Source: CBIFWW01 sp966186435 | GTDB lineage: Bacteria > Pseudomonadota > Gammaproteobacteria > Enterobacterales > Enterobacteriaceae | DNA: 7,361 nucleotides | Assembly (NCBI GenBank): GCA_966186435.1 | Contig: CBIFWW010000156.1 | Span: forward strand, 1 to 7,361 | Direction of reading: 5' to 3' | Shown: piece after piece, positions 1-6,192 of the stretch | How positions within the stretch are numbered: position 1 is the stretch's first letter | Layout of the letters: the number at the start of each line of letters is the position of its first letter | The notes under the pieces: model-generated | Databases searched by the model: none | The model's input: the letters and a program-made list of their open reading frames with translations, nothing else | What the model was told of the DNA's origin: nothing | Program-made: the position numbers and the translations under genes

Positions 1-348
1 CAGATAGTCGAAATCACCGGAAACCAAATGACACTCTTGAATTTCTTCAAGTTTTTGCACGGCTGAGTTAAATTGTTCAAACACATCCGGTGCACCACGA
101 TTCAGAGTTATCTCAACAAAAACCAGCAGGGAAGCGTCCAGGTAATGTGGGTTCAGCAGTGCGGTAAAGCCTTGGATGAATCCTTGACGCTCCAGGCGGC
201 GCACACGTTCCAGGCATGGCGTTGGGGAAAGCCCCACACGTTTAGAAAGCTCAACGTTCGAAATTCGCCCGTCTTTTTGCAGCTCATTGAGGATATTGCG
301 ATCGATTCTGTCCAAATCTTTGCCAGGGCGCTTCTTATTATCTACCAT
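1..348 (-). CDS. lrp: Leucine-responsive regulatory protein Lrp (N-terminal 116 residues; 3' end outside window)
   Basis: Lrp is a global DNA-binding regulator of amino-acid metabolism, transport and fimbriae whose activity responds to leucine. Reading leftward from the ATG at 348-346, the protein begins MVDNKKRPGKDLDRIDRNIL and stays open to the window edge. Residues about 11-60 form the helix-turn-helix domain, with NVELSKRVGLSPTPCLERVRR matching the recognition region of the Lrp/AsnC family. Residues about 70 onward (SLLVFVEITLNRG) begin the RAM effector-binding domain. The family is about 164 residues, so about 48 are missing at the left edge. Compared with E. coli Lrp from memory, I see only a few changes, such as Ser4 to Asn and Tyr61 to Phe. 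The start is preceded by a purine-rich AAGAGAGA. It is divergent from trxB across a 490-bp gap, as in E. coli. The identification is very secure. Confidence 0.97.
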   Translation of the reverse strand, partial: MVDNKKRPGKDLDRIDRNILNELQKDGRISNVELSKRVGLSPTPCLERVRRLERQGFIQGFTALLNPHYLDASLLVFVEITLNRGAPDVFEQFNSAVQKLEEIQECHLVSGDFDYL

Positions 349-374
349 TATTATTGTCTCTCTTAAAACCGTCC

Positions 375-479
375 TTATCCTGCCAATACCCGGAAAACCT
401 TACTGTTCCCGGGAAGTACGTGAGAAGCCCGTTGCCTAAGGCAGCCACTGACATCACGTATGGCATCTGTCCACACCAT
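375..479 (-). other. Candidate 34-codon leader open frame in the lrp 5' leader
   Basis: Reading leftward, an ATG at 479-477 opens a frame of 34 codons ending at TAA (377-375), 26 nt before the lrp start codon. The predicted peptide starts MVWTDAIRDVSGCLRQ and ends VFRVLAG. It has three Leu codons, scattered and not in a run. An in-frame stop (TGA) lies four codons upstream of the ATG, so the frame cannot be longer. No clear Shine-Dalgarno sequence precedes it; the upstream bases read TGAAATCTACGC. It lies inside the transcript if lrp starts near 561. A frame of this length can arise by chance, so translation is unproven. Confidence 0.2.
389..413 (-). other. Hairpin in the lrp leader
   Basis: CCCGG at 389-393 can pair with CCGGG at 409-413, with extra A-T pairs after one mismatch inside the loop. 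It lies about 40 nt upstream of the lrp start in the leader RNA. There is no U-run following it in the lrp direction, so it is not an intrinsic terminator. A second small palindrome (TGCCT-A-AGGCA) sits at 433-443. Any role in lrp mRNA folding or sRNA access is inference. Confidence 0.3.
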
Positions 480-503
480 GCGTAGATTTCAATAATCCGC
501 CTA

Positions 504-525
504 TTTGCATAAGGTTTGCATGAGG
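504..525. repeat. Tandem 11-bp direct repeat next to the CRP-like site
   Basis: TTTGCATAAGG (504-514) is followed with no gap by TTTGCATGAGG (515-525), differing at one base. The period of 11 bp is about one helical turn, so both copies would present the same face of the helix to a protein. The pair ends one base before the CRP-like palindrome. The repeat itself is seen directly; that it is an operator is inference. Confidence 0.65.
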
Positions 526-526
526 A

Positions 527-542
527 TGTGATCTATCTCACC
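527..542. promoter_or_regulatory. CRP (cAMP receptor protein) site candidate
   Basis: TGTGA at 527-531 and TCACC at 538-542 are separated by 6 bp (TCTATC). This fits the CRP consensus TGTGA-N6-TCACA with nine of ten half-site bases matched, and the spacer resembles the ideal CRP site too. It lies between lrp and trxB. If lrp starts near 561, the centre is about +27 in the lrp transcription unit, a position more typical of repression or of action on another promoter. I do not recall a documented CRP site here in E. coli. Confidence 0.55.
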
Positions 543-567
543 TCTATTGCCATCTTCTTCCTAGGAT

Positions 568-596
568 GTTTTCGCAAATGCGCAGGGGATTGTCAA
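568..596 (-). promoter_or_regulatory. Candidate lrp promoter
   Basis: On the minus strand, a perfect -35 hexamer TTGACA lies at 596-591. A 17-bp spacer leads to a poor -10 (GAAAAC, 573-568), or with 19 bp AAACAT at 571-566. Transcription would start near 561, giving a leader of about 213 nt. E. coli lrp is known to have a leader of roughly 267 nt, and this intergenic region seems somewhat shorter, so the placement is consistent. The weak -10 keeps confidence low. Confidence 0.35.
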
Positions 597-603
597 AGTA
601 AAA

Positions 604-618
604 CATCGAATTTTAGTA
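604..618. promoter_or_regulatory. Lrp-like binding site upstream of the lrp promoter
   Basis: CATCGAATTTTAGTA matches the published Lrp consensus YAGHAWATTWTDCTR at 12 of 15 positions by my count. It would sit at about -43 to -57 relative to an lrp start near 561, just upstream of the TTGACA box. Lrp represses its own gene in E. coli through upstream sites, so the location fits. The consensus is degenerate and A/T-rich sequence matches it easily, so this is a candidate only. Confidence 0.3.
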
Positions 619-676
619 GAACGTGCCAACAGATAGTCACGCATCTCGATTATTGGTCATTTTATTACCTGGCATT

Positions 677-705
677 TTGACTAAAGCCATCTAAATAGTT
701 ATGCG
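677..705 (+). promoter_or_regulatory. Weak candidate trxB promoter
   Basis: TTGACT (677-682, five of six consensus bases) is followed after 17 bp by TATGCG (700-705, three of six). This would give a trxB leader of roughly 125 nt. A hairpin (ATGCG 701-705 with CGCAT 713-717) overlaps the -10 and start region. A better -10 by itself, TATTAT at 743-748, has no recognisable -35. I cannot decide between them. Confidence 0.2.
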
Positions 706-838
706 CTGTTTTCGCATGAAATGAATAATTATCGGCCGGGCCTATTATACAAATCGTTAACAATTTTGCTCTACCCTTTTTTTACTCTTTCAAATTCCCT
801 ACAATCCTTCGCAATATCACCTGCACATTGAGGATCTC

Positions 839-1810
839 ATGGGCACCGCTAAACACAGTAAATTACTTATTCTTGGCTCAGGTCCCGCTGGCTATACTGC
901 GGCGGTCTACGCTGCACGCGCCAATCTGAAACCAGTTTTGATTACCGGGATGGAAAAAGGTGGGCAGTTAACCACTACCACAGAAGTGGAAAACTGGCCG
1001 GGCGACCCTTCTGAACTAACCGGGCCGTTGCTGATGGAGCGTATGCATGAACATGCGGTTAAATTCGAAACCGAAATCATCTTTGACCACATCAGTGAAG
1101 TAGACTTGCAAAACCGTCCGTTCCGCCTTAAAGGCGATGATGGCGAATACACCTGTGATGCGCTGATTATTGCCACCGGTGCCTCCGCCCGTTATTTAGG
1201 TTTACCTTCTGAAGAGTCTTTTAAAGGACGCGGGGTTTCTGCCTGTGCCACCTGCGACGGTTTCTTCTATCGCAACCAGAAAGTGGCCGTCATCGGTGGG
1301 GGTAACACCGCCGTTGAGGAAGCGCTTTATCTGTCTAATATCGCCTCTGAAGTTCACTTAATTCACCGCCGCGATAGCTTCCGGGCTGAAAAAATTCTAA
1401 TTAATCGCCTGATGGATAAAGTGGCAAATGGTAATATTGTGCTGCACACCAACCGCACATTGGAAGAAGTAACAGGCGATGAGATGGGCGTGAGCGGCCT
1501 GCGTTTGCAGGATACTCAAAATGCCGACAACATCGAAACTCTGGAGGTGATGGGGTTATTCGTGGCTATCGGCCATAGCCCGAACACCGCCATTTTTGAT
1601 GGTCAGTTAGCCCTTGAGAATGGTTATATCAAGGTGCAGTCCGGTATCAATGGTAATGCCACCCAAACCAGCGTTCCAGGTGTGTTTGCCGCCGGTGACG
1701 TCATGGACCATATCTACCGCCAGGCAATTACCTCTGCCGGTACAGGCTGTATGGCAGCCCTGGATGCCGAACGCTATCTGGATGGTTTAGCAGAAAAAAC
1801 TGCAAAATAA
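839..1810 (+). CDS. trxB: Thioredoxin reductase (NADPH)
   Basis: TrxB is a cytoplasmic FAD flavoenzyme that uses NADPH to reduce oxidised thioredoxin, supplying electrons to ribonucleotide reductase, methionine sulfoxide reductase and protein disulfide reduction. The 323-residue protein has the usual length (321 in E. coli). The N-terminal FAD site GSGPAGYTA is at 13-21. The redox-active motif CATC is at 136-139. The NADPH domain carries GGGNTA at 153-158 and HRRDSFRAEK at 176-185, the arginines that select the 2'-phosphate. The C-terminal FAD site FAAGDVMD is at 283-290, followed by RQA at 294-296. The ATG at 839 gives the conserved MGTAKHSKLLILGSG start and is preceded by GAGGAT (830-835), a short spacing of a few bases. 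It is divergent from lrp and ends at an intrinsic terminator, so it is probably its own transcription unit. Nothing odd was seen. Confidence 0.98.
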   Translation: MGTAKHSKLLILGSGPAGYTAAVYAARANLKPVLITGMEKGGQLTTTTEVENWPGDPSELTGPLLMERMHEHAVKFETEIIFDHISEVDLQNRPFRLKGDDGEYTCDALIIATGASARYLGLPSEESFKGRGVSACATCDGFFYRNQKVAVIGGGNTAVEEALYLSNIASEVHLIHRRDSFRAEKILINRLMDKVANGNIVLHTNRTLEEVTGDEMGVSGLRLQDTQNADNIETLEVMGLFVAIGHSPNTAIFDGQLALENGYIKVQSGINGNATQTSVPGVFAAGDVMDHIYRQAITSAGTGCMAALDAERYLDGLAEKTAK

Positions 1811-1820
1811 TCACTTTCCC

Positions 1821-1849
1821 AAAGGCGACTGATAGGTCGCCTTTCTTTT
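1821..1849 (+). terminator. Intrinsic terminator after trxB
   Basis: A perfect 9-bp stem, AAAGGCGAC (1821-1829) with GTCGCCTTT (1836-1844), closes a 6-nt loop. It is followed by CTTTT. It begins 10 bp after the trxB stop. The T-run is short and broken by one C, so some read-through into cydD is possible. Confidence 0.85.
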
Positions 1850-1916
1850 AGCCACGTTGTAACATTGCGCCGTTGAATGCCTTGCGCGTTCCCCTTTCAC
1901 CTGCATACGGCTCGTC

Positions 1917-3680
1917 ATGAACAAAACACGTCAACAAGCGCTGGCCAAATGGCTAAAGCAACAAAGTGTTATTTCTCGCCGCTGGCTAAACCTGTCGCGC
2001 CTGTTAGGCGTAGTGAGTGGGCTGCTGATTATCGCGCAAGCTTGGTATCTGGCCCGCCTACTGAATAACCTCATTTCAGAAAATATCCCCCGTGAAGCCC
2101 TACTCCTGCCTTTTACCCTTTTAGTGCTGATCTTTATTTTGCGCGCCTGGGTGACCTGGATCCGGGAACGGGTGGGATTTTATGCTGGCCTGGCTATCCG
2201 CCAGCAAATCCGTAGCCAGGTACTCGGCCGCCTGCAACAGGCTGGCCCAGCATGGATTAACCGTAAACCTGCCGGGAGCTGGGCAACTATCATCCTGGAG
2301 CAAATTGAGGATATGCAGGATTATTACGCCCGCTACCTGCCCCAAATGTCCCTGGCGGTGGTGGTGCCGCTATTAATTGTGTTGGTGATCCTGCCCCACA
2401 ACTGGGCCGCGGCCCTGATCCTGTTTTGCACTGCCCCGCTGATCCCATTATTTATGGCGATGGTGGGCATGGGCGCAGCCGATGCTAACCGCCGCAATTT
2501 TACCGCCCTCGCCCGTTTGAGCGGCCATTTCCTTGACCGCCTGCGGGGAATGGAAACGTTGCGTTTATTCAACCGCCAACAGGCGGAAACCGAAGAGATT
2601 GCCCGGGCGTCTAAAGATTTCCGCGAACGAACCATGGAAGTGCTTAGGCTGGCGTTTCTCTCCTCTGCGGTGCTGGAGTTCTTTGCCTCTTTATCTATCG
2701 CCCTGGTGGCGGTGTACTTTGGTTTCTCTTACCTGGGCGAGCTAAATTTCGGCCATTACGGTACCGGGGTAACGCTGTTTGCTGGCTTCCTGGCACTGAT
2801 CCTCGCGCCGGAGTTTTTCCAGCCGTTACGGGATATGGGCGCGTTTTACCACGCCAAGGCCCAGGCCGTGGGCGCGGCTGATACTCTGAAGACATTTATG
2901 GAGGCCCCGTTACAGTTCCCTGAGCAAGGCACACGCACCTTGAATAAAGGCCCGGTGGCTGTCGTTGCCAGGAATCTAGTTATCAAAACGCCTGACGGCA
3001 AAGCACTTACCCAGCCATTAAACTTCACCCTAGCTGCCGGGCAACGGGTAGCGCTGGTGGGGCAGAGCGGTGCAGGGAAAACCTCCCTGCTGAATCTGCT
3101 TTCTGGCTTTCTGCCTTATGAAGGGTCAATTACCATCAATAATATTGAGTTGAACAGCCTCGATATGGGCCACTGGCGCAGCATGCTGAGCTGGGTTGGG
3201 CAGAACCCGAAACTTCCGGCCCTGACGCTGCGGGAAAATATTCTGCTGGGCGCGCCGGATGCCAGTGCGCAAGAACTTCAAGAAGTGCTCGATCTGGCCG
3301 GCGTGACCGAGTTCTTGCCGCTGCTGCCTGAAGGGCTGGAAACCGACCCCGGGGAATTGGGCCAGCGGCTCTCCGTTGGCCAGGCCCAGCGGGTGGCTTT
3401 GGCCCGGGCGCTGATTGTGCCGCGTAATTTGCTATTGCTTGATGAGCCTTCAGCCAGCCTGGATGCCCGTAGTGAACAATGGGTGATGGGGGCACTGGAT
3501 GCCGCTTCACGCCAGCAAACCTCATTAATGGTGACCCACCAGGTTGAAGATATTCGCCAGTGGGATGCCATTTGGGTGATGGAACAGGGCCAGCTAGTGC
3601 AACAGGGCGGTTTTGATGAGCTGGCAGCCACAGACGGACCTTTTGCCCGGTTGTTGGCCTGGCGTAAGGAGGAGATTTGA
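1917..3680 (+). CDS. cydD: Heterodimeric ABC transporter subunit CydD (cytochrome bd assembly, thiol/haem transport)
   Basis: CydD pairs with CydC in the inner membrane to form an ABC exporter needed for functional cytochrome bd. It has been reported to export cysteine and glutathione, and more recent structural work argues for haem handling. The protein has 587 residues (588 in E. coli). Membrane helices are visible at about 26-50, 62-80, 145-160, 162-184, 248-272 and 284-300. The nucleotide-binding domain follows: Walker A GQSGAGKTS at 382-390, Q-loop Gln429, a signature with Val in place of Gly (LSVGQ, 485-489), Walker B LLLLDE at 505-510 with Glu510, D-loop SLDA at 514-517 and switch His541. 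The LSVGQ variant is also present in E. coli CydD. The ATG at 1917 gives the conserved MNKTRQ start; no other in-frame start lies just upstream. Only a poor ribosome binding site (around TACGG) precedes it. The gene overlaps cydC by one base. Confidence 0.97.
   Translation: MNKTRQQALAKWLKQQSVISRRWLNLSRLLGVVSGLLIIAQAWYLARLLNNLISENIPREALLLPFTLLVLIFILRAWVTWIRERVGFYAGLAIRQQIRSQVLGRLQQAGPAWINRKPAGSWATIILEQIEDMQDYYARYLPQMSLAVVVPLLIVLVILPHNWAAALILFCTAPLIPLFMAMVGMGAADANRRNFTALARLSGHFLDRLRGMETLRLFNRQQAETEEIARASKDFRERTMEVLRLAFLSSAVLEFFASLSIALVAVYFGFSYLGELNFGHYGTGVTLFAGFLALILAPEFFQPLRDMGAFYHAKAQAVGAADTLKTFMEAPLQFPEQGTRTLNKGPVAVVARNLVIKTPDGKALTQPLNFTLAAGQRVALVGQSGAGKTSLLNLLSGFLPYEGSITINNIELNSLDMGHWRSMLSWVGQNPKLPALTLRENILLGAPDASAQELQEVLDLAGVTEFLPLLPEGLETDPGELGQRLSVGQAQRVALARALIVPRNLLLLDEPSASLDARSEQWVMGALDAASRQQTSLMVTHQVEDIRQWDAIWVMEQGQLVQQGGFDELAATDGPFARLLAWRKEEI
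3053..3060 (+). other. Chi-type octamer GCTGGTGG in cydD
   Basis: This is an exact match to the E. coli RecBCD Chi octamer, inside the segment coding for the Walker A region. Chi-type octamers are common in enterobacterial coding DNA; whether this organism uses the same octamer is assumed from relatedness. Confidence 0.5.
3665..3674 (+). promoter_or_regulatory. Strong ribosome binding site for cydC inside the cydD 3' end
   Basis: TAAGGAGGAG is close to a full match to the 16S rRNA anti-Shine-Dalgarno sequence. It encodes the last residues of CydD (RKEEI) and sits 7 nt from the cydC ATG (counted from GGAGG). It decides the cydC start at 3680 over the TTG at 3677. Confidence 0.85.
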
Positions 3681-5401
3681 TGCGCGCATTGTTACCTTAT
3701 TTGGCGCTGTATCGCCGCCATCGTTGGTTGCTAACCCTTGGGGTGGTGCTGGCGATTGTTACCCTGCTTGCCAGTATAGGTCTGCTGACTTTATCGGGCT
3801 GGTTCCTGTCAGCATGCTCCATCGTAGGCGTGGCCGGGATATACAGCTTCAACTATATGCTGCCTGCCGCCGGGGTGCGCGGCGGGGCCATTACCCGTAC
3901 CGCAGGCCGTTATTTTGAGCGGCTGGTCAGCCATGACGCCACCTTCCGGGTGCTGGAGCATCTGCGTGTCCAGGTATTCAGCAAGCTGATTCCCCTTGGG
4001 CCAAGCGGGCTAGCCGGGTTTAAACAAGGTGAATTGCTTAATCGCCTAGTGGCGGACGTGGACACCCTCGATCATCTTTATTTGCGGGTGATTTCGCCGC
4101 TGGTGGCTGCCCTAGTGGTGATCCTGGCGGTAACCTTTGGCTTAGGCTTCCTCGATCTGACCCTCGCACTCACGTTGGGGGCGATTTTGCTGCTAACCCT
4201 ACTGCTGCTCCCCCCAGTATTTTACCGGTTGGGTAAACCGGTAGGGATCGCCCTGACGGTTCAGCGCGCCCGTTATCGGGAGCAGTTAACCCGCTGGCTT
4301 CACGGCCAGGCTGAGCTAACGCTGTTTAACAGCAGCGCCCGCTGGCGCCAGAATATGGACGAAGCCGAATCCCAGTGGTTGGAAGCCCAGCGTAAACAGT
4401 CGGAATTAGGGGCGCTGTCACAGGCGCTGCTGATGCTGATCACCGGCCTGGCGGTGGTGACTATGCTGTGGATGGCTTCAGCTTCCGTGGGTGGCAATAC
4501 GCACCCCGGTGCGCTGATTGCGCTTTTTGTATTCTGCGCCATGGCCTCTTTCGAGGCTTTAGCCCCGGTTACCGCGGCTTTTCAGCATATGGGCCAGGTG
4601 ATGGCTTCCGCCACCCGCTTATCCGCCCTAACAGACGGCCAGCCCTCAGTGCGCTTTGGTGGTCAGGACAGCACCCCGCTCGATACGGTAACGATAGAAC
4701 TGAAGGATCTGTGCTTCACCTATCCGGGCCAGGCCCAGCCGGCCCTCTCCCAAATGAGCCTGTCTATTGCGGCCGGTGAGCGGGTGGCAATCCTCGGGAA
4801 AACCGGCTGTGGTAAGTCTACCCTGCTGCAACTGTTGACCCGGGCCTGGGATGCCGATAGCGGGGAGATAAGCCTTAACCATCACCCGCTCAATAGGTAT
4901 AGCGAGGCGGCTTTACGCCGTAGCACCAGTGTGGTGTCCCAGCGCCTGCATCTTTTTAGCGCCACTCTGCGTGATAATTTACTGCTGGCGGCCCCGGATG
5001 CTGCCGATACTGTATTAGAGCAGACTCTGGCTGATGTAGAGCTAGCTTCACTGCTGGAAGACGACGGCTTAAATGCCTGGTTAGGTGAAGGTGGCCGCCA
5101 GCTTTCCGGTGGTGAATTACGCCGTCTGGGCCTTGCCCGGGCGATGCTGCATGGCGGCAGCCTGCTGCTACTTGATGAACCAACGGAAGGGTTGGATGCC
5201 GGTACTGAGCGGCAAATCCTTGAATTGATTGATACAATCAGCGCGAATAAAACCCTGTTGATGGTGACACACCGGCTTCAGGGGCTGGCGGCATTTGACC
5301 GGATAGTAATGATGGAAAACGGCCAAGTTATCGAGCAAGGTAGCCATCAGGAATTGATCGAAAAACGTGGCCGCTATTATCAGTTGCGTCAACGCGCATA
5401 A
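3680..5401 (+). CDS. cydC: Heterodimeric ABC transporter subunit CydC (cytochrome bd assembly, thiol/haem transport)
   Basis: CydC is the partner of CydD. Starting at the ATG 3680-3682, it has 573 residues, the E. coli length, and begins MRALLPYLAL. The ATG shares its A with the cydD stop (TGATG), so translation is probably coupled. Membrane helices are visible at about 16-46, 48-63, 136-158, 160-180, 246-268 and 276-295. His85 (RLVSHDATF), reported as a haem-binding residue in E. coli CydC, is present. The nucleotide-binding domain has Walker A GKTGCGKST at 373-381, Q-loop Gln421, an intact signature LSGGE at 475-479, Walker B LLLLDE at 495-500 and switch His531. The intact signature contrasts with the altered one in CydD, so the two ATP sites are not equivalent. 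Cys46 in SACSIVG is Ala in the E. coli sequence as I remember it. The next gene, aat, follows after 45 bp with no terminator. Confidence 0.97.
   Translation: MRALLPYLALYRRHRWLLTLGVVLAIVTLLASIGLLTLSGWFLSACSIVGVAGIYSFNYMLPAAGVRGGAITRTAGRYFERLVSHDATFRVLEHLRVQVFSKLIPLGPSGLAGFKQGELLNRLVADVDTLDHLYLRVISPLVAALVVILAVTFGLGFLDLTLALTLGAILLLTLLLLPPVFYRLGKPVGIALTVQRARYREQLTRWLHGQAELTLFNSSARWRQNMDEAESQWLEAQRKQSELGALSQALLMLITGLAVVTMLWMASASVGGNTHPGALIALFVFCAMASFEALAPVTAAFQHMGQVMASATRLSALTDGQPSVRFGGQDSTPLDTVTIELKDLCFTYPGQAQPALSQMSLSIAAGERVAILGKTGCGKSTLLQLLTRAWDADSGEISLNHHPLNRYSEAALRRSTSVVSQRLHLFSATLRDNLLLAAPDAADTVLEQTLADVELASLLEDDGLNAWLGEGGRQLSGGELRRLGLARAMLHGGSLLLLDEPTEGLDAGTERQILELIDTISANKTLLMVTHRLQGLAAFDRIVMMENGQVIEQGSHQELIEKRGRYYQLRQRA
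4099..4106 (+). other. Chi-type octamer GCTGGTGG in cydC
   Basis: An exact Chi octamer lies in the segment coding for the ISPLVAA membrane region. It is in the same orientation as the copy in cydD. Confidence 0.5.
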
Positions 5402-5446
5402 GCTATCATTGTCTGAGTTAACTTTGTAACCGGAGAACTACGGCCC

Positions 5447-6151
5447 ATGCGCCTGGTGCAGCTTTCCCGCTATTCCATTGCGTTCCCACCCCCTGAGGGC
5501 GCCCTTCGTGAACCTAATGGTTTACTGGCGCTTGGCGGGGATCTTAGCCCCGCCCGTTTGTTGATGGCTTATCAGCGGGGGATCTTCCCGTGGTACTCAC
5601 CGGGGGATCCGATCCTGTGGTGGTCGCCGGATCCTCGCGCCGTGATTTATCCGGATCAATTTCATATCAGCCGTAGCTTCCGCCGTTTTCTCCGCCAGTC
5701 TGAATGGCGGGTTACACTAAACTATGCTTTCCCGGCGGTTATTTCCCGCTGTGCTGAGCAGCGTGACGAGGGGACCTGGATAACCCCTGAAGTATTAGAT
5801 GCCTATTGCCAGTTGCATGAATTAGGCCACGCCCATTCGGTTGAGGTCTGGCGCGGTGATGAATTAATCGGCGGTATGTATGGTGTAGCCCAGGGCGCAT
5901 TGTTTTGCGGTGAGTCGATGTTTTCCCGGGCTGAGAATGCTTCAAAAGTGGCGCTGATGGCCTTTTGCCAGCACTTCATTGAATACGGCGGTCAATTAAT
6001 GGATTGCCAGGTTATTAATCCCCATACGGCCTCTTTAGGTGCAGTGGAAATTAGCCGCCACGATTATTTGGAACACTTGAATACCCTGCGCCCCCTCCCC
6101 TTGCCGGATGCCTGCTGGCTTCCGCAAAGCCTTAAAAGGGTGCAGCTATAA
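5447..6151 (+). CDS. aat: Leucyl/phenylalanyl-tRNA--protein transferase
   Basis: Aat moves Leu or Phe from aminoacyl-tRNA to the N-terminus of proteins that begin with Arg or Lys. This creates a primary N-degron recognised by ClpS and destroyed by ClpAP; it acts in the cytoplasm. The 234 residues equal the E. coli length. Family motifs appear in order: LLALGGDLSP at 26-35, GIFPWYSPGDPILWWSPDPR at 45-64, GTWIT at 109-113, HELGHAHSVEVW at 124-135, GGMYGVAQGALFCGESMFS at 142-160 and DCQ at 186-188. Glu156, Asp186 and Gln188, the residues proposed for catalysis in E. coli, are present. The ATG at 5447 gives the conserved MRLVQLSR start. A CGGAG at 5431-5435 is a rather distant ribosome binding site (11 nt). 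The last few residues are unlike those of E. coli, a common variable end. It probably shares a transcript with cydDC, since no promoter or terminator is evident in the 45-bp gap. Confidence 0.97.
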   Translation: MRLVQLSRYSIAFPPPEGALREPNGLLALGGDLSPARLLMAYQRGIFPWYSPGDPILWWSPDPRAVIYPDQFHISRSFRRFLRQSEWRVTLNYAFPAVISRCAEQRDEGTWITPEVLDAYCQLHELGHAHSVEVWRGDELIGGMYGVAQGALFCGESMFSRAENASKVALMAFCQHFIEYGGQLMDCQVINPHTASLGAVEISRHDYLEHLNTLRPLPLPDACWLPQSLKRVQL

Positions 6152-6177
6152 TGTTTTCAGCATATTTTTTTCAGCGG

Positions 6178-6186
6178 TGTTATAAT
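6178..6186 (+). promoter_or_regulatory. Distal infA promoter (P1-like), extended -10
   Basis: A perfect TATAAT (6181-6186) is preceded by TGT, giving an extended -10 element (TGn). No good -35 is seen at 17 bp (CAGCAT, 6158-6163), which is usual for extended -10 promoters. A run of seven T lies just upstream (6164-6170). The start would be near 6192-6193, giving an infA leader of about 243 nt. E. coli infA is known to have a distal and a proximal promoter; this fits the distal one. Confidence 0.6.
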
Positions 6187-6192
6187 CTGCGC

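Larger units (their letters stand above)
349..838. other. Divergent lrp-trxB intergenic regulatory region
   Basis: This 490-bp gap contains no substantial gene. It is visibly more A+T-rich than the flanking genes. Leftward it should carry the long lrp leader and promoter, since E. coli lrp is known for an untranslated leader of more than 200 nt. Rightward it should carry the trxB promoter. Within it I can support a TTGACA box and an Lrp-like site facing lrp, a CRP-like palindrome, a tandem 11-bp repeat, a small leader open frame and two small hairpins; each is listed separately where it merits it. The stretch from about 720 to 830, just before trxB, shows only A/T-rich sequence and a weak ribosome binding site. 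Confidence 0.8.

Noticed and set aside
73..366. 97-residue rightward open frame
   Set aside because: It is antisense to lrp, has no known motif and no ribosome binding site. It is a shadow of the lrp reading frame.
743..748. TATTAT as the trxB -10
   Set aside because: There is no acceptable -35 at 15-19 bp (AATGAA at 17 bp) and no TGn extension, so I did not call it as a separate promoter.
757..771. Second Lrp-like site (11 of 15 matches) before trxB
   Set aside because: The match is weak, in A/T-rich DNA where the degenerate consensus occurs by chance, and it is far from the predicted lrp promoter.
1850..1916. cydD promoter or FNR/NarL sites in the trxB-cydD gap
   Set aside because: I checked TTGTAA, TTGCGC and TTGAAT as -35 boxes and found no partner -10, and no convincing FNR palindrome. 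A promoter probably exists but I cannot place it.
1877..2068. 63-residue open frame starting at ATG 1877, upstream of and overlapping cydD
   Set aside because: It runs out of frame into cydD, has no ribosome binding site and no recognisable protein; cydD coding from 1917 explains the sequence.
3136..3631. Two long leftward open frames (129 and 117 residues) antisense to cydD
   Set aside because: They are low-complexity shadows rich in Pro, Ala, Ser and Arg opposite a G+C-rich nucleotide-binding domain, with no independent support.
3677..3682. TTG at 3677 as the cydC start (574 residues)
   Set aside because: The ATG at 3680 gives the conserved MRALLPYLAL start and sits at ideal distance from TAAGGAGG; TTG would add one residue only.
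5402..5446. Promoter or terminator between cydC and aat
   Set aside because: No stem-loop with T-run and no -35/-10 pair could be found; co-transcription is the simpler reading.
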